Source: Pectinatus brassicae
GTDB taxonomy: Bacteria; Bacillota; Negativicutes; Selenomonadales; Selenomonadaceae
Length of the DNA stretch: 64,000 bases
Direction: 5' to 3'
Assembly: GCF_014201835.1 (NCBI RefSeq)
Contig: NZ_JACHFH010000008.1
Location: forward strand, 1-64,000
Shown here piece after piece: positions 33,622 through 44,774 of the stretch (positions are counted from its first letter, which is position 1; each line of letters begins with the position of its first letter). A program made the position numbers and the translations under genes. The notes beneath the pieces are model-generated. The model saw only the letters and a list, made by a program, of their open reading frames with translations, was not told the DNA's origin and made no database searches.

Positions 33622-34554
33622 ATGTCAAAAATTTATAATGATATGACTGAACTTATAGGGAAAACACCATTGCTGCGAGCTAGCAATTATATAAAAAAAT
33701 ATGCATTAAAGGCAGATGTTTTAGCAAAATTGGAATATTTCAATCCGGCCGGCAGTGCTAAGGATCGTATAGCTAAATCAATGATTGAAGACGCTGAAAA
33801 AAAAGGTATTTTAACGAACGAGTCAGTTATTATAGAGCCAACAAGTGGAAATACAGGTATCGGACTAGCGGCAATTGCAGCAGCACGCGGCTATAAAACC
33901 ATTATAACTATGCCAGAGACTATGAGCGCAGAACGCCGTACTTTATTGAAAGCTTATGGTGCGCAAATAGTCCTTACCGATGGAAAAACTGGGATGAAGG
34001 GGGCTATTGCCAAAGCTGAAGAATTGGCTAAAGAAATACCACATGCGTTTATTCCATCACAATTTACAAATCCGGCCAATCCACAGGCACATTTTGCAAC
34101 TACCGGCCCGGAAATATGGCAGGATACTGATGGCAAAGTTGATATCTTAGTCGCTGGTGTAGGTACAGGTGGAACTTTATCTGGGGCTGGTAAATATTTA
34201 AAAGAGCAAAATCCAGATGTTAAAGTTTATGCGGTAGAACCAGAAACTTCACCAGTATTGAGTAAGGGGGAAGCTGGTGCCCATAAAATTCAAGGAATTG
34301 GTGCAGGCTTTGTACCGGAAACGTTAGATACAAAAATATATGATGAAGTAATAACCATATCCAATGAAGATGCCTTTACATATGGACGTGAGTTTTCACA
34401 AAGTGAGGGCGTATTGGTCGGTATATCATCGGGCGCTGCTTTTGCTGCTGCCGTGCAATTGGCACAAAAAAAAGAAAATGAGGGAAAAATAATAGTAGCA
34501 ATTTTGCCGGATACAGGAGAAAGATATTTATCAACAGCATTATTTGCGGAGTAA
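33622..34554 (+). CDS. cysK: Cysteine synthase A (O-acetylserine sulfhydrylase)
   Basis: CysK replaces the acetyl group of O-acetylserine with sulfide, using pyridoxal phosphate. The 310 residues contain [16 protein letters not shown] with the PLP lysine (about 44), the substrate loop [11 protein letters not shown], the phosphate-binding [12 protein letters not shown], and GISSGAA near the C-terminus. Length and order are those of CysK. GGGGGA lies before the ATG. It is preceded by an unusual terminator-containing leader and followed by its own terminator, so it forms a single-gene unit. Confidence 0.97.
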   Translation: MSKIYNDMTELIGKTPLLRASNYIKKYALKADVLAKLEYFNPAGSAKDRIAKSMIEDAEKKGILTNESVIIEPTSGNTGIGLAAIAAARGYKTIITMPETMSAERRTLLKAYGAQIVLTDGKTGMKGAIAKAEELAKEIPHAFIPSQFTNPANPQAHFATTGPEIWQDTDGKVDILVAGVGTGGTLSGAGKYLKEQNPDVKVYAVEPETSPVLSKGEAGAHKIQGIGAGFVPETLDTKIYDEVITISNEDAFTYGREFSQSEGVLVGISSGAAFAAAVQLAQKKENEGKIIVAILPDTGERYLSTALFAE

Positions 34555-34573
34555 AGATAGAGTATAGCTGTTT

Positions 34574-34613
34574 AAAGCCGTCGGTATTTTATAAATGAAA
34601 TACTGACGGCTTT
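34574..34613 (+). terminator. Terminator after cysK
   Basis: AAAGCCGTCGGTATTT pairs with AAATACTGACGGCTTT (one G-U) and ends in TTTT. Confidence 0.85.
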
Positions 34614-34723
34614 TAAAATATTTAAGGCTTTTGATGATAAAAATTAATAATTATACACTATTAATGGCCAAAAAAATAATTAGTTACATTATTATGAATT
34701 TACTGTAATACTATTAAAACTTA

Positions 34724-34752
34724 TTGCAAATTTGTTAGGCATCCAGTATAAT
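34724..34752 (+). promoter_or_regulatory. Probable promoter of the YjfB-like gene
   Basis: TTGCAA (34724-34729), 17 bases, TATAAT (34747-34752), about 45 bases before the start codon. Confidence 0.6.
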
Positions 34753-34795
34753 AGAGGTGGATTTATAACAAATGGTAATGAAAGGGATGTTCAGA

Positions 34796-34975
34796 ATGGA
34801 TATGAATATTGCTGCTATGTCGGTGAATATGAGCCAGACTCAGGTTCAGCAGGACGTAGGCATTTCTGCCCTTAAGAAGGTTTATGACCAAATGGAATCC
34901 TCTACAGATATGCTTTCGGAACTATCGGCAGGTGTTTCTGATAGCGTAGGCGTCAATGTTGATCTTAGTGTATGA
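34796..34975 (+). CDS. YjfB-family putative motility protein
   Basis: A small protein of 59 residues, MDMNIAAMSVNMSQTQVQQDV then ISALKKVYDQMESSTDML and a short Val/Ser tail. The pattern M-x2-N-I-A-A-x-S-x5-Q-x-Q-x-Q is that of the YjfB family, small proteins linked to motility regulons in Firmicutes; the biochemical role is unknown. AAAGGGA lies upstream of the ATG; an in-frame start at 34772 is weaker. It stands alone, with its own promoter. Confidence 0.75.
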   Translation: MDMNIAAMSVNMSQTQVQQDVGISALKKVYDQMESSTDMLSELSAGVSDSVGVNVDLSV

Positions 34976-35083
34976 TTATACGGTATATACCGTAAATTTT
35001 ATATAAGCTAATTTGTTCATTTTTGCACAGCGATCATTGGGCAACGGGGGCGAACGGGCTTTACATGTGAGGAGAATTTACAG

Positions 35084-35380
35084 ATGGATTATCAAGACAA
35101 GACTTTAGTGTGTAAAGATTGTGGAAATGAGTTCGTATTTACTGCTGGTGAACAAGAATTTTATGCCGAAAAAGGATTTCAAAATGAACCTAGCCGTTGT
35201 CATGAATGTCGTGCAGCTAAAAAACATGGTCGTGGCAATGGTGGGGATTCTTCTCGGAAAATGTATGAAGTGAAATGTGCTCAGTGCGGTAAAACAACGC
35301 AGGTTCCATTCGAGCCCAAAACAGATCGCCCAGTATATTGTCGTGATTGTTTTAGTGCGCGTCGCGATAGAAATGAGTAA
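35084..35380 (+). CDS. Small protein with two zinc ribbons (CxxC-CxxC)
   Basis: 98 residues with two zinc-finger-like halves: VCKDCGNEF with CHEC about 30 residues later, and VKCAQCGKT with YCRDC at the end. A basic stretch KKHGRGNGG joins them. Such CxxC-x(n)-CxxC proteins are common in Firmicutes; their role is unproven, with RNA or protein contact usually suggested. GAGGAG precedes the ATG and a terminator follows. A single-gene unit. Confidence 0.8.
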   Translation: MDYQDKTLVCKDCGNEFVFTAGEQEFYAEKGFQNEPSRCHECRAAKKHGRGNGGDSSRKMYEVKCAQCGKTTQVPFEPKTDRPVYCRDCFSARRDRNE

Positions 35381-35407
35381 GGATATATTTATTTAATGCC
35401 GGCAAGG

Positions 35408-35434
35408 GAGCACGGAATTTCCGTGCTCTTTTTT
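35408..35434 (+). terminator. Terminator after the zinc-ribbon gene
   Basis: GAGCACGGA / TCCGTGCTC followed by TTTTTT. Confidence 0.88.
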
Positions 35435-35528
35435 ACATAAAGTAAGAAAATGATATTTTATTGAAGCAAATATAAAATATTATGATATATTTTAAAATAA
35501 TATTTTAATTTTATAGGAGGAATTTTTT

Positions 35529-36320
35529 GTGAAGAAGATTTTATTGTTATGTATGGCTCTTATTGGTTCACTTTTATTAGTTGCAGGCTGCGGCGGCAAT
35601 ACTGCCAGCAAAGATGGTGGCAGTGACAAAGCTAAAGTATTAAAAGTAGCAACCAACGCTGATTTTGCACCGTTTGAATTTCAAGGCGCTGATGGCAAAG
35701 AATATCAAGGTTTTGATATGGACTTAATACGAGCACTTGGTAAGGAAATGGGAATGCAGGTAAAAATAGATAATATCAGCTTTGATGGTTTGATTCCAGC
35801 ATTGCAGACGGGCAATATTGATGTTGCTATTTCTGGTATGTCCATAAATGATGATCGTAAAAAGAAAGTAGCTTTCTCTGATCCATATTATGAAGCAGGT
35901 CTTACTATTATGGTGAAAGCTGATAATAATAACATAAAATCATTTAAAGATTTACAGGGCAAAAAAATTGCCGTTCAGATTGGTACAACTTCAGCTACTG
36001 AAGCCAAGAAAATTCCTAATGCTGAGGTAAAGGAATTAAACAGCTCGGCAGATACGTTCTTGGAATTAAAAGCAGGTAATGTAGATGCGGTTATAAATGA
36101 CAAACCAGTAAATGACTACTATAAAGTAAAAAATAGCGATGATAGCGTAAAAAGAATCGGTGAAAAACTCACCTTAGAAAATTATGGTATTGCCATGAAC
36201 AAAGATAATACTGAATTAGTAAAAAATCTTAATGAAGCTTTGAAAAAACTCAAAGCAAACGGTGAATACAATAAAATCTATAAAAAATGGTTCGGTACAG
36301 ATGCACCTGCCGCTACATAA
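35529..36320 (+). CDS. Polar amino-acid ABC transporter, substrate-binding lipoprotein (GlnH-like)
   Basis: A 263-residue lipoprotein: signal peptide ending LLVAGCGG (lipobox LVAG-Cys), then the periplasmic-binding-protein fold of family 3 (VATNADFAPFEF, GFDMDLIRALGKEMG, DVAISGMSINDDRKKKVAFSDPYYEAG). This family binds glutamine, other polar amino acids or cystine; the ligand is not certain here. GTG start at 35529 with an AGGAGG site. The cognate permease and ATPase follow on the same strand after a terminator-like hairpin, which would leave more binding protein than transporter. Confidence 0.92.
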   Translation: MKKILLLCMALIGSLLLVAGCGGNTASKDGGSDKAKVLKVATNADFAPFEFQGADGKEYQGFDMDLIRALGKEMGMQVKIDNISFDGLIPALQTGNIDVAISGMSINDDRKKKVAFSDPYYEAGLTIMVKADNNNIKSFKDLQGKKIAVQIGTTSATEAKKIPNAEVKELNSSADTFLELKAGNVDAVINDKPVNDYYKVKNSDDSVKRIGEKLTLENYGIAMNKDNTELVKNLNEALKKLKANGEYNKIYKKWFGTDAPAAT

Positions 36321-36345
36321 ACAGCATTAAATAAGCTGTTTATGT
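36315..36345 (+). other. Hairpin at the glnH-like stop codon
   Basis: An 11-bp perfect stem ACATAAACAGC / GCTGTTTATGT overlapping the stop codon; no T-run. It probably protects the 3' end of the binding-protein mRNA. Confidence 0.65.
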
Positions 36346-36360
36346 AATAAACTGAAAAAT

Positions 36361-36410
36361 TATTCGATTAGGGACGTAGAGTTTTACCTTAATCGAATAG
36401 TTTTCTTTTA
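36361..36410 (+). terminator. Partial terminator between binding protein and permease
   Basis: TATTCGATTAGGG pairs with CCTTAATCGAATA (one G-U), followed by GTTTTCTTTT. Read-through would still supply the permease and ATPase. Confidence 0.7.
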
Positions 36411-36482
36411 TGTTCAGGAATAGTTGCGACAGACTTTCCTAACAGAGTTAATAAAAAGTGAAGAGTATAGGATGTTGACTAA

Positions 36483-37142
36483 ATGAGTTTTGATTTTAAT
36501 TTAGTTATTAATTCGTTTCCGCTTCTGCTGGCAGGGGCTTTGGTGACGATAAAAATAACGCTTATAAGTGTGGCAATGGGGATTGTCATAGGGATGTTTG
36601 TGGGGATTGCCCGCGTTGTTCATATCAAGCCGATAAAATGGCTGGCAGCGATTTATGTTGATTTTATACGTGGTACGCCGCTGTTAGTACAAATATTTAT
36701 AATTTATTTTGCTTTGCCACTGGTAATAGGTATTCATATGGACCCGTTTTTGGCTGCAATTACAGCTTGCAGCATAAATAGTGGTGCTTATGTTGCGGAA
36801 ATTTTTCGTGCCGGCATACAGGCTGTTGATGAAGGTCAAATGGAAGCTGGACGCTCATTGGGACTTACTTGGCCGCAAACGATGCGCTATATAATAATTC
36901 CTCAGGCTTTTAAAAGTGTGATACCGCCATTAGGTAATGAATTTATTGCTTTACTCAAGGATTCGTCATTGGTTTCGGTTATTGGCTTTGAGGAACTTAC
37001 CCGTAGAGGGCAGCTGATAATTGCCAGGACTTATGGGTCGCTGGAAATATGGCTCAGTGTAGCATTTATTTATCTGATAATGACAGTCACAATATCTCGC
37101 TTGGTCGCTTATTTAGAACGGAGGTTTGATGTAAAAAAATGA
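36483..37142 (+). CDS. Polar amino-acid ABC transporter permease (GlnP-like)
   Basis: 219 residues with about five hydrophobic spans. The His/Glu/Gln-type permease signature is clear: [20 protein letters not shown] near the middle and [23 protein letters not shown], the EAA loop that docks on the ATPase. It overlaps the ATPase gene by four bases (ATGA). It works with the upstream lipoprotein and downstream ATPase as an importer. Confidence 0.95.
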   Translation: MSFDFNLVINSFPLLLAGALVTIKITLISVAMGIVIGMFVGIARVVHIKPIKWLAAIYVDFIRGTPLLVQIFIIYFALPLVIGIHMDPFLAAITACSINSGAYVAEIFRAGIQAVDEGQMEAGRSLGLTWPQTMRYIIIPQAFKSVIPPLGNEFIALLKDSSLVSVIGFEELTRRGQLIIARTYGSLEIWLSVAFIYLIMTVTISRLVAYLERRFDVKK

Positions 37143-37855
37143 TAGATATAAAAGATTTGCATAAATCATTTGGGGAAGCCGAAGTTTTAAAAGGGATAGA
37201 TTTAAATGTGGAAAAAGGTGAAGTCGTTGTTATAATTGGGCCATCAGGCTCTGGGAAATCAACTTTGCTGCGCTGTATGAATTATTTGGAAGTACCAACT
37301 GGCGGACAGGTGCTTGTTGATGGAATGGATTTACAGAGCGCTGATATTAATAAAATACGCTCGGAAATTGGTATGGTTTTTCAGCGGTTTAATTTATTTC
37401 CGCATATGACGGTACTTGATAATATCGTGTTGGCACCGATGAAAGTGCGTTCAATTACTCGCAGCGAAGCTGAAAAAGAGGCAATGGATTTACTGACGAG
37501 AGTAGGACTGGCAAATAAGGCCCAATCATATCCAACACAGCTTTCTGGCGGACAGCAGCAGCGCGTTGCTATTGCCAGGGCACTGGCGATGAAACCTAAA
37601 GTGATGTTATTTGATGAGCCGACTTCAGCCCTTGATCCAGAAATGGTTGGCGAAGTTTTAGATGTAATGCGCAGCTTAGCTAAAGACGGCATGACGATGG
37701 TTGTTGTTACTCATGAAATGGGTTTTGCCCGTGAGGTGGGGACTCGACTGCTGTTTGTTGATGATGGGAAAATAATTGAACAGGGTATACCTAAAGATGT
37801 CTTTGAAGCACCGCAGGAAGACAGAACAAAATTATTTTTGTCAAAAGTATTATAA
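37139..37855 (+). CDS. Polar amino-acid ABC transporter ATP-binding protein (GlnQ-like)
   Basis: 238 residues. Walker [10 protein letters not shown] at about 35-43, the ABC signature [15 protein letters not shown], Walker [16 protein letters not shown] and the switch histidine in [10 protein letters not shown]. Strongest resemblance to GlnQ/HisP-type ATPases that pair with EAA-loop permeases. Its start overlaps the permease stop. A terminator lies about 65 bases downstream. Confidence 0.96.
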   Translation: MIDIKDLHKSFGEAEVLKGIDLNVEKGEVVVIIGPSGSGKSTLLRCMNYLEVPTGGQVLVDGMDLQSADINKIRSEIGMVFQRFNLFPHMTVLDNIVLAPMKVRSITRSEAEKEAMDLLTRVGLANKAQSYPTQLSGGQQQRVAIARALAMKPKVMLFDEPTSALDPEMVGEVLDVMRSLAKDGMTMVVVTHEMGFAREVGTRLLFVDDGKIIEQGIPKDVFEAPQEDRTKLFLSKVL

Positions 37856-37920
37856 TATAGAAGATAATATAAAAATACACAAAAAATAAAAGTCTTGCTT
37901 AAACTTAAGATAGAAAAGAG

Positions 37921-37951
37921 CTGGTAAATGGATAAAATTTGCCAGTTTTTT
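37921..37951 (+). terminator. Terminator after the amino-acid transporter operon
   Basis: CTGGTAAAT (37921-37929) / ATTTGCCAG (37937-37945), then TTTTTT. The following stretch to 38118 shows only a small ACACGC / GCGTGT hairpin. Confidence 0.8.
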
Positions 37952-38118
37952 ATTGCTTAAAATTAATTTTTAATTTTTTTTTTGGAAGAAACTGATATTA
38001 ATGCTTTAATATGATGAAAACCCTTGTAGAATAAGGGGTCCCGAGGTTTGAAAATATGAAAAATTAAATTTATGACACGCTAGGATGCGTGTAGATGCAG
38101 ATACTTATAAAATAAGTG

Positions 38119-38147
38119 TTGACATTGTTTTTTAAGCATGGTAAGAT
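38119..38147 (+). promoter_or_regulatory. Strong promoter ahead of the L7Ae-like gene and str operon
   Basis: A consensus TTGACA (38119-38124), 17 bases, TAAGAT (38142-38147), about 45 bases before the first start codon. Probably the main promoter of the ribosomal run that follows. Confidence 0.75.
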
Positions 38148-38191
38148 ATACGAGTGTCAAAAACTGCGATAATGTTACGGGAGTGATATTG

Positions 38192-38437
38192 ATGCTGGAA
38201 GAACTAAAAAATGCAAAACGAGTTATTGGAATGAAACAAGTTACTAAAGCTATTAATAACGGTTTCGCACAATGTGTTTTTTTAGCTATCGACGCAGATG
38301 ACAGGATTTTGGAACCGTTAAAAACTTTATGTGCTGACAGAAAAATTAAAGTGGTTACAGAATCTACGATGGCAGAACTTGGCAAAGCCTGCTCAATTGA
38401 AGTCGGCGCTGCAGCAGCAGCTATTATAAACAAGTAA
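38192..38437 (+). CDS. rplGB: L7Ae/L30e-like RNA-binding protein (YbxF type)
   Basis: 81 residues of the L7Ae/L30e/S12e fold: LEELKNAKRVIGMKQVTKAI, AQCVFLAIDADDRILEPL, and the C-terminal LGKACSIEVGAAAAAII. In B. subtilis the homologue YbxF lies at the same place, before rpsL, and binds kink-turn RNA. The ATG at 38192 has GGGAG upstream; a longer frame from 38138 would begin inside the promoter. It is the first gene of the str cluster here. Normally rpoB and rpoC precede it, but they are absent at this place. Confidence 0.9.
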   Translation: MLEELKNAKRVIGMKQVTKAINNGFAQCVFLAIDADDRILEPLKTLCADRKIKVVTESTMAELGKACSIEVGAAAAAIINK

Positions 38438-38487
38438 TTGCCGATATGCCCGTTATGGGTCTTATCTTTTAGGAAGGAGGTGCATGT

Positions 38488-38865
38488 ATGCCTACAATTA
38501 ATCAGTTGATCAGAAAAAGCAGACAGAGCATGCAGGAAAAATCTACGGCTCCGGCACTTAAAAACTGCCCGCAGAAACGTGGCGTTTGCACCAGGGTTTA
38601 TACAACAACCCCGAAAAAGCCTAACTCCGCATTGCGTAAAGTTGCCCGTGTCCGTTTAACCAATAGTATCGAAGTTACAGCATACATTCCTGGTATTGGA
38701 CATAATCTTCAAGAACATAGTGTGGTATTAATCCGTGGAGGTCGTGTAAAAGATTTACCAGGGGTTCGTTACCATATTATTCGCGGCTCACTCGATACAG
38801 CAGGAGTTCAGGATCGTGCGCAGGGAAGAAGCAAGTACGGTGCTAAACGTGCTAAAAAGAAATAA
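38488..38865 (+). CDS. rpsL: 30S ribosomal protein S12
   Basis: A decoding-centre protein of 125 residues. It contains [32 protein letters not shown] (the streptomycin-sensitive K42 region, lysine present) and [23 protein letters not shown] lies ahead of the start. Confidence 0.98.
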   Translation: MPTINQLIRKSRQSMQEKSTAPALKNCPQKRGVCTRVYTTTPKKPNSALRKVARVRLTNSIEVTAYIPGIGHNLQEHSVVLIRGGRVKDLPGVRYHIIRGSLDTAGVQDRAQGRSKYGAKRAKKK

Positions 38866-38906
38866 TAAATTCTAGATTATAATGTTTAAGACAAGGAGGG
38901 ACGTAA

Positions 38907-39377
<471 letters not shown>

Positions 39378-39403
39378 TTTAATTAGAGCGAGGAGCGATA
39401 CAA

Positions 39404-41476
39404 GTGGGCAGAGAGTTTTCTCTTGAAAAAACTCGTAATATCGGTATCATAGCGCATATCGATGCTGGGAAGACAACTACGACTGAACGTATTTTGTTCT
39501 ATTCTGGTATTGTTCACAAGATCGGGGAAGTTCATGATGGCGCAGCTACCATGGACTGGATGGCTCAAGAACAAGAAAGAGGTATAACAATTACCTCTGC
39601 GGCAACTACTTGTCATTGGAAAGACCATCGTATCAACATTATAGATACACCCGGACACGTGGACTTCACAGTAGAAGTTGAACGTTCATTAAAAGTACTA
39701 GACGGTGCAGTAACAGTTCTTTCTGGTAAAAGTGGTGTTGAACCACAGTCCGAAACAGTTTGGCGTCAGGCTGAACGTTATCATGTACCACGTATGGTAT
39801 ATGTTAATAAAATGGACATCGTTGGTGCGGACTATTATAGTGTGCTTCAACAAATGGTTGATCGTTTACATGCTAATCCAGTTGCTATTCAGATTCCTAT
39901 CGGGGCTGAAGATGACTTCCTTGGTATGATCGACTTAGTTAAAATGGAAGCTATTCTTTATGAAGATAAAGAAGGCAAAGTAGAAACATTTGGACCTATT
40001 CCAGCGGAATTACAAGAAAAAGCTGAAGAATATCGTCAAAAAATGCTTGATGCTGTCGCAGAAACTGATGACGAGCTTATGATGAAATACCTTGAAGGTG
40101 AAGAAATCACCCAGGAAGAAATCAAAGCAGCAATCAGAAAAGCTACTGTAGCTTGCGAAATTTGCCCGGTAATCTGCGGTTCTTCTTATAAAAATAAAGG
40201 TATACAGCCAATGCTCGATGCAGTACTTGACTATATGCCAGCTCCAGTAGACATACCTGCTATTAAAGGTGTAACTCCTGACGGCGAAGAAGATGTTCGT
40301 AAAGCTAGCGATGAAGAACCATTTGCAGCACTTGCATTCAAAATCATGGCTGATCCATTCGTTGGTAAATTAGCATTCTTCCGTGTATATTCAGGAACAT
40401 TATCTGCTGGATCTTATGTATATAACTCCACAAAAGATAAAAAAGAACGTATCGGTCGTGTATTGCAGATGCATGCTAACCATCGTAAAGAACTTGATGT
40501 TGTTTACAGTGGAGATATCGCAGCTGCAGTCGGCCTTAAAGATACAACTACTGGTGATACTCTCTGCGATGAAAAGAACCCTATCGTTCTTGAATCCATG
40601 GAATTCCCGGATCCAGTTATTTCAGTTGCTGTAGAACCAGAAACTAAAGCTGACCAGGAAAAAATGGGTATTGCTCTACAGAAACTAGCTGAAGAAGATC
40701 CAACTTTCCGTGTCAAAACTGATCATGAAACTGGACAGACAATTATCTCCGGTATGGGTGAACTTCACTTGGATATCATTGTTGACCGTATGCTTCGTGA
40801 ATTCAAAGTTAAATGCGCAGTTGGTAAACCTCAGGTTGCTTACCGTGAAACGATTAAGAAAACTGTTAAGGCTGAAGGTAAATTTATTCGTCAGTCCGGT
40901 GGTAAAGGTCAATATGGTCATTGCTGGCTTGAAATCATTCCACAGGAACCTGGAGAAGGCTTCTCCTTTGAAAGTAAAATCGTTGGTGGGGCTATTCCAA
41001 AAGAATATATCAACCCTATCGAAAACGGTATTAAAGAAGCTATGGCTAACGGTGTTGTTGCTGGTTATCCGATGGTTGACATTAAGACTATCGTTTACGA
41101 TGGTTCTTATCATGATGTCGATTCATCTGAAATGGCATTTAAAATTGCTGGTTCCATGGCATTCAAAAGTGGTGCACAAAAAGCCGATCCAGTGCTTTTA
41201 GAACCATATGTAAAAGTTGAAGTAACTGTTCCAGAAGAATATATGGGCGACGTAATCGGCGATTTGAATTCTCGTCGTGGCCGCATCGAAGGTATGGAAC
41301 CACGTAATGGCGTACAAGTTATTAATGGTATGGTACCGCTTTCTGAAATGTTCGGTTATGCAACTGACCTGCGTTCTAGAACACAGGGTCGTGGGAATTA
41401 TTCAATGGAAGTATCCCATTATGAAGAAGTTCCTAGAAACATTGCTGAAGATATTGTTACAAAAAACAAAGGTTAA
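39404..41476 (+). CDS. fusA: Elongation factor G
   Basis: A 690-residue GTPase that moves tRNA and mRNA through the ribosome. G1 is [15 protein letters not shown]3 DTPGHVDF, G4 NKMD. Domains II-V follow to the C-terminal [24 protein letters not shown] start at 39404 with GAGGAGCG upstream. Between rpsG and tuf in the str operon. Confidence 0.98.
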   Translation: MGREFSLEKTRNIGIIAHIDAGKTTTTERILFYSGIVHKIGEVHDGAATMDWMAQEQERGITITSAATTCHWKDHRINIIDTPGHVDFTVEVERSLKVLDGAVTVLSGKSGVEPQSETVWRQAERYHVPRMVYVNKMDIVGADYYSVLQQMVDRLHANPVAIQIPIGAEDDFLGMIDLVKMEAILYEDKEGKVETFGPIPAELQEKAEEYRQKMLDAVAETDDELMMKYLEGEEITQEEIKAAIRKATVACEICPVICGSSYKNKGIQPMLDAVLDYMPAPVDIPAIKGVTPDGEEDVRKASDEEPFAALAFKIMADPFVGKLAFFRVYSGTLSAGSYVYNSTKDKKERIGRVLQMHANHRKELDVVYSGDIAAAVGLKDTTTGDTLCDEKNPIVLESMEFPDPVISVAVEPETKADQEKMGIALQKLAEEDPTFRVKTDHETGQTIISGMGELHLDIIVDRMLREFKVKCAVGKPQVAYRETIKKTVKAEGKFIRQSGGKGQYGHCWLEIIPQEPGEGFSFESKIVGGAIPKEYINPIENGIKEAMANGVVAGYPMVDIKTIVYDGSYHDVDSSEMAFKIAGSMAFKSGAQKADPVLLEPYVKVEVTVPEEYMGDVIGDLNSRRGRIEGMEPRNGVQVINGMVPLSEMFGYATDLRSRTQGRGNYSMEVSHYEEVPRNIAEDIVTKNKG

Positions 41477-41497
41477 TAAGGGAGGAAATTACTCACA

Positions 41498-42685
41498 ATG
41501 GCTAAACAAAAGTTTGAAAGAACTAAACCACATGTTAATATTGGTACAATCGGTCACGTTGACCATGGTAAAACAACTCTTACCGCAGCTATCACAAAAG
41601 TTCTCTCCGAAAAAGGCTATGCTAAATTCGAAGATTACAGCATGATTGATAAAGCTCCGGAAGAACGCGAACGCGGTATTACAATCAACACCGCTCACGT
41701 TGAATATGAAACTGACAACAGACATTACGCTCACGTTGACTGCCCGGGCCATGCTGATTACGTTAAAAACATGATCACTGGTGCTGCACAGATGGATGGC
41801 GGTATCTTAGTTGTTAGTGCTGCTGATGGCCCTATGCCTCAGACACGCGAACATATCTTGCTTGCTCGTCAGGTTGGCGTTCCTGCTATGGTTGTTTTCC
41901 TTAACAAATCAGATCAGGTTGACGATCCTGAATTATTAGAACTCGTAGAAATGGAAGTTCGTGAACTTCTTTCTTCTTACGATTTCCCTGGTGATGACAT
42001 TCCAGTTATTACTGGTTCTGCTTTAAAAGCTCTTGAAGGCGACGAAGAAGCTAAAAAGAAAATTCTTGAACTCATGGACGCTGTAGATGATTATATCCCT
42101 ACCCCTGTTCGTGATACAGATAAACCTTTCTTAATGCCAGTCGAAGATGTATTCACCATTACTGGTCGTGGTACTGTTGCTACCGGCCGTGTTGAACGTG
42201 GTGAAGTTAAATTAAATGACGTGGTTGAAATGGTTGGTCTTTCTGAAGAAAAGAAACAAACAACTGTAACTGGTATCGAAATGTTCCGTAAAAGCATGGA
42301 TAGCGCTGTTGCAGGCGATAACATCGGTGCTCTTTTACGTGGTATTGACCGTACTGAAATCGAACGTGGTCAGGTTCTTGCTAAACCAGGTTCAATTCAT
42401 CCGCATACCAAATTCATGGCTCAGGTTTATGTATTAACTAAAGATGAAGGTGGCCGTCATACTCCATTCTTCTCTAACTACCGTCCTCAGTTCTACTTCC
42501 GTACAACTGATGTTACTGGTGTTTGCACATTACCTGAAGGTACCGAAATGGTTATGCCTGGTGATAACATCGAAATGGATATCGAACTCATTACCCCAAT
42601 CGCTATCGAAAAAGGTTTGCGTTTCGCTATTCGTGAAGGTGGTCACACCGTTGGTGCTGGTCGCGTAATTGAAATTGCAGAGTAA
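41498..42685 (+). CDS. tuf: Elongation factor Tu
   Basis: A 395-residue GTPase that delivers aminoacyl-tRNA. G1 [11 protein letters not shown]3 DCPGHADY, G4 NKSD (usually NKCD), followed by domains II and III. Codon usage is visibly biased toward C-ending codons compared with its neighbours, as expected of a very highly expressed gene. A strong terminator follows, ending the str operon. Confidence 0.98.
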   Translation: MAKQKFERTKPHVNIGTIGHVDHGKTTLTAAITKVLSEKGYAKFEDYSMIDKAPEERERGITINTAHVEYETDNRHYAHVDCPGHADYVKNMITGAAQMDGGILVVSAADGPMPQTREHILLARQVGVPAMVVFLNKSDQVDDPELLELVEMEVRELLSSYDFPGDDIPVITGSALKALEGDEEAKKKILELMDAVDDYIPTPVRDTDKPFLMPVEDVFTITGRGTVATGRVERGEVKLNDVVEMVGLSEEKKQTTVTGIEMFRKSMDSAVAGDNIGALLRGIDRTEIERGQVLAKPGSIHPHTKFMAQVYVLTKDEGGRHTPFFSNYRPQFYFRTTDVTGVCTLPEGTEMVMPGDNIEMDIELITPIAIEKGLRFAIREGGHTVGAGRVIEIAE

Positions 42686-42704
42686 TTTCTAAAAACTATA
42701 AAGT

Positions 42705-42750
42705 TTATATAAGGGCGGCGCTTCGCCGCCCTTATATAAGGCTTTTTTTT
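42705..42750 (+). terminator. Strong terminator between tuf and rpsJ
   Basis: A 16-bp stem, TTATATAAGGGCGGCG (42705-42720) with its complement (42724-42739), loop CTT, then GGCTTTTTTTT. It separates the str and S10 operons. The next 90 bases should hold the S10 promoter; I see no clear consensus, only a CTCGC / GCGAG hairpin. Confidence 0.92.
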
Positions 42751-42849
42751 GTCCCATGCGATGATGTGTTAGATTGCTCGCATTTGGCGAGGTAACTAGT
42801 GCAGAGAAGTGTCTGGATCTAGAACCCGGGCGATAAGGAGGAAAATATT

Positions 42850-43161
42850 TTGTCCAAACAACAAAAAATACGTATTCGTTTAAAAGCATATGATCATAAA
42901 GCACTTGACCAGAGCGCTGTTAAAATAGTTGACACCGCTAAAAGAACAGGTGCAATGGTATCAGGTCCTATACCTTTACCTACCGAAAAAAATATCTATA
43001 CAATTTTAAGATCTCCACATGTCAATAAAGATTCTCGTGAACAATTCGAAATGAGAACCCATAAACGTCTTATCGATATTTTACAACCTACATCCAAAAC
43101 AGTAGATGCATTAATGCGTTTAGACTTACCGGCTGGTGTGGATATCGAAATTAAATTGTAA
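42850..43161 (+). CDS. rpsJ: 30S ribosomal protein S10
   Basis: 103 residues, also the NusE transcription factor. [18 protein letters not shown], then [10 protein letters not shown] and the C-terminal [15 protein letters not shown] start with AAGGAGGAAA upstream. First gene of the S10 operon. Confidence 0.98.
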   Translation: MSKQQKIRIRLKAYDHKALDQSAVKIVDTAKRTGAMVSGPIPLPTEKNIYTILRSPHVNKDSREQFEMRTHKRLIDILQPTSKTVDALMRLDLPAGVDIEIKL

Positions 43162-43176
43162 TAGGAGGTGGTAAAA

Positions 43177-43818
43177 GTGACAAAAGCAATTTTAGGTAAA
43201 AAACTCGGCATGACTCAGATTTTTACCGAAGAAGGCGGAGTAATCCCGGTTACTGTAGTCGAATCTGGTAATAATGTCGTGCTTCAAAATAGAACCATTG
43301 AAAATGATGGTTATAATGCAGTTCAGATTGGTTTTGGTAGCATTAAAGAAAAACAGGTTACCAAACCTATGAAAGGCCATTTTTCCAAGGCTGGCGTAGA
43401 TCCGGTTAAAGTTATCCGTGAAATCCGTTTAGCTGATGCTTCTGAATATAACGTCGGCGATAAAATCGGCGTTGATATATTTGCTGAAGGTGATGTAGTA
43501 GATGTTGTTGGTACTTCCAAAGGTAAAGGTTTTGCCGGTGGAATTAAACGCCACAACTTCGCTTGCGGACCAATGGCACATGGTTCCAAATCACATCGTG
43601 AACCAGGTTCAACTGGTGCAATGATCAGTGGTCATGGTGGACGTGTATTAAAAGGTAAAAAACTGCCAGGTCGTATGGGGGCAGATCAAGTAACTGTACA
43701 ACGTTTAACTGTTGCTCGCGTTGATGGAGATCGCAATCTTTTACTTATAAAAGGTGCAATTCCAGGCGCAAAGAACAGCTTTGTAATGATAAAAGAAACA
43801 GTTAAACCTAAGAAATAA
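43177..43818 (+). CDS. rplC: 50S ribosomal protein L3
   Basis: About 213 residues from GTG 43177, which has AGGAGG eight bases upstream (GTG 43168 is too close to it). Begins [15 protein letters not shown]; contains [17 protein letters not shown] and HRTPGSIG-like [10 protein letters not shown]. One of the first assembly proteins of the 50S subunit. Confidence 0.98.
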   Translation: MTKAILGKKLGMTQIFTEEGGVIPVTVVESGNNVVLQNRTIENDGYNAVQIGFGSIKEKQVTKPMKGHFSKAGVDPVKVIREIRLADASEYNVGDKIGVDIFAEGDVVDVVGTSKGKGFAGGIKRHNFACGPMAHGSKSHREPGSTGAMISGHGGRVLKGKKLPGRMGADQVTVQRLTVARVDGDRNLLLIKGAIPGAKNSFVMIKETVKPKK

Positions 43819-43844
43819 TAACTGGAAGGAGGATAAAAGGTAAT

Positions 43845-44468
43845 ATGCCTGAAGTAAAAGTATTTAACATGGCCGGACAAGAAGTAGAATCTATGCAATT
43901 AGATGAAACTGTATTCGGTGTTGAAATAAATGAAGGTCTTGTTCATCAAGCTGTAGTTATGCAGCTCGCATCTCAGCGTTTAGGAACACATGCTACTAAA
44001 ACCAGAGGTTTGGTTCGTGGTGGCGGACGTAAACCTTGGCGTCAAAAAGGCACAGGTCGTGCAAGAAGTGGTAGCACCCGTTCTCCAATATGGGTTGGCG
44101 GTGGTACCGTATTCGGACCGCAACCTCGTTCTTACTCATTCTCAATGCCTCGTAAACAGCGTCGTTTAGCAATAAAATGCGCTCTTACTGATAAAGTTAA
44201 CAGCAATGATTTTATCGTAGTAGATAACATTGAGTTTGCAGCACCCAAAACAAAAGACGTTGTAAAAATGCTGAATGATTTCAGTGTTGATAATAAGGCT
44301 CTTATTATAACAGCTGATTTTGCTGAAAACGTGGAAAAATCTTCCCGTAATATCCCGGGTGTAAAAGCAATAAATTCTAATGGATTGAATGTTTATGATA
44401 TCTTAAATCATAATAAACTCTTCATAACGAAAGATGCTGTTACCCGTATTGAGGAGGTATTGGCATAA
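43845..44468 (+). CDS. rplD: 50S ribosomal protein L4
   Basis: 207 residues. The exit-tunnel loop reads [20 protein letters not shown] and is complete. In proteobacteria L4 represses the S10 operon; whether that applies here is unknown. Its last codons overlap the start of rplW. Confidence 0.98.
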   Translation: MPEVKVFNMAGQEVESMQLDETVFGVEINEGLVHQAVVMQLASQRLGTHATKTRGLVRGGGRKPWRQKGTGRARSGSTRSPIWVGGGTVFGPQPRSYSFSMPRKQRRLAIKCALTDKVNSNDFIVVDNIEFAAPKTKDVVKMLNDFSVDNKALIITADFAENVEKSSRNIPGVKAINSNGLNVYDILNHNKLFITKDAVTRIEEVLA

Positions 44469-44749
44469 TGGAAGCAAGAGACATTATCATCAAGCCGTTA
44501 GTAACTGAAAGAACAACTGACCTTATGGCTCAGGGTAAATATGTTTTTAAAGTTGACAAACGTGCTAACAAAATTGAAATCGGTAAAGCTATTGAAGAAA
44601 TCTTCAAAGTTAAAGTTGCTGATGTAAACACCAGTAATGTTACCGGTAAAATGAAACGTATGGGCCGTACCATGGGTAGACGCCCAAGCTATAAAAAAGC
44701 AATCGTAAAACTCGCTGTTGGAGAAACAATCGAATTCTTCGAAGCGTAA
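44468..44749 (+). CDS. rplW: 50S ribosomal protein L23
   Basis: 93 residues. [18 protein letters not shown] at the start and [20 protein letters not shown]23 lies at the tunnel exit and docks trigger factor and SRP. The start overlaps the rplD stop by one base (TAATG). Confidence 0.97.
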   Translation: MEARDIIIKPLVTERTTDLMAQGKYVFKVDKRANKIEIGKAIEEIFKVKVADVNTSNVTGKMKRMGRTMGRRPSYKKAIVKLAVGETIEFFEA

Positions 44750-44774
44750 CTCAGGGAAAAGGAGGTAAACTAAC

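Noticed and set aside
40685-41113. 142-codon frame antisense to fusA
   Set aside because: An artefact of the codon bias of fusA; no start signal and no family resemblance. The same applies to other long antisense frames in the ribosomal region.
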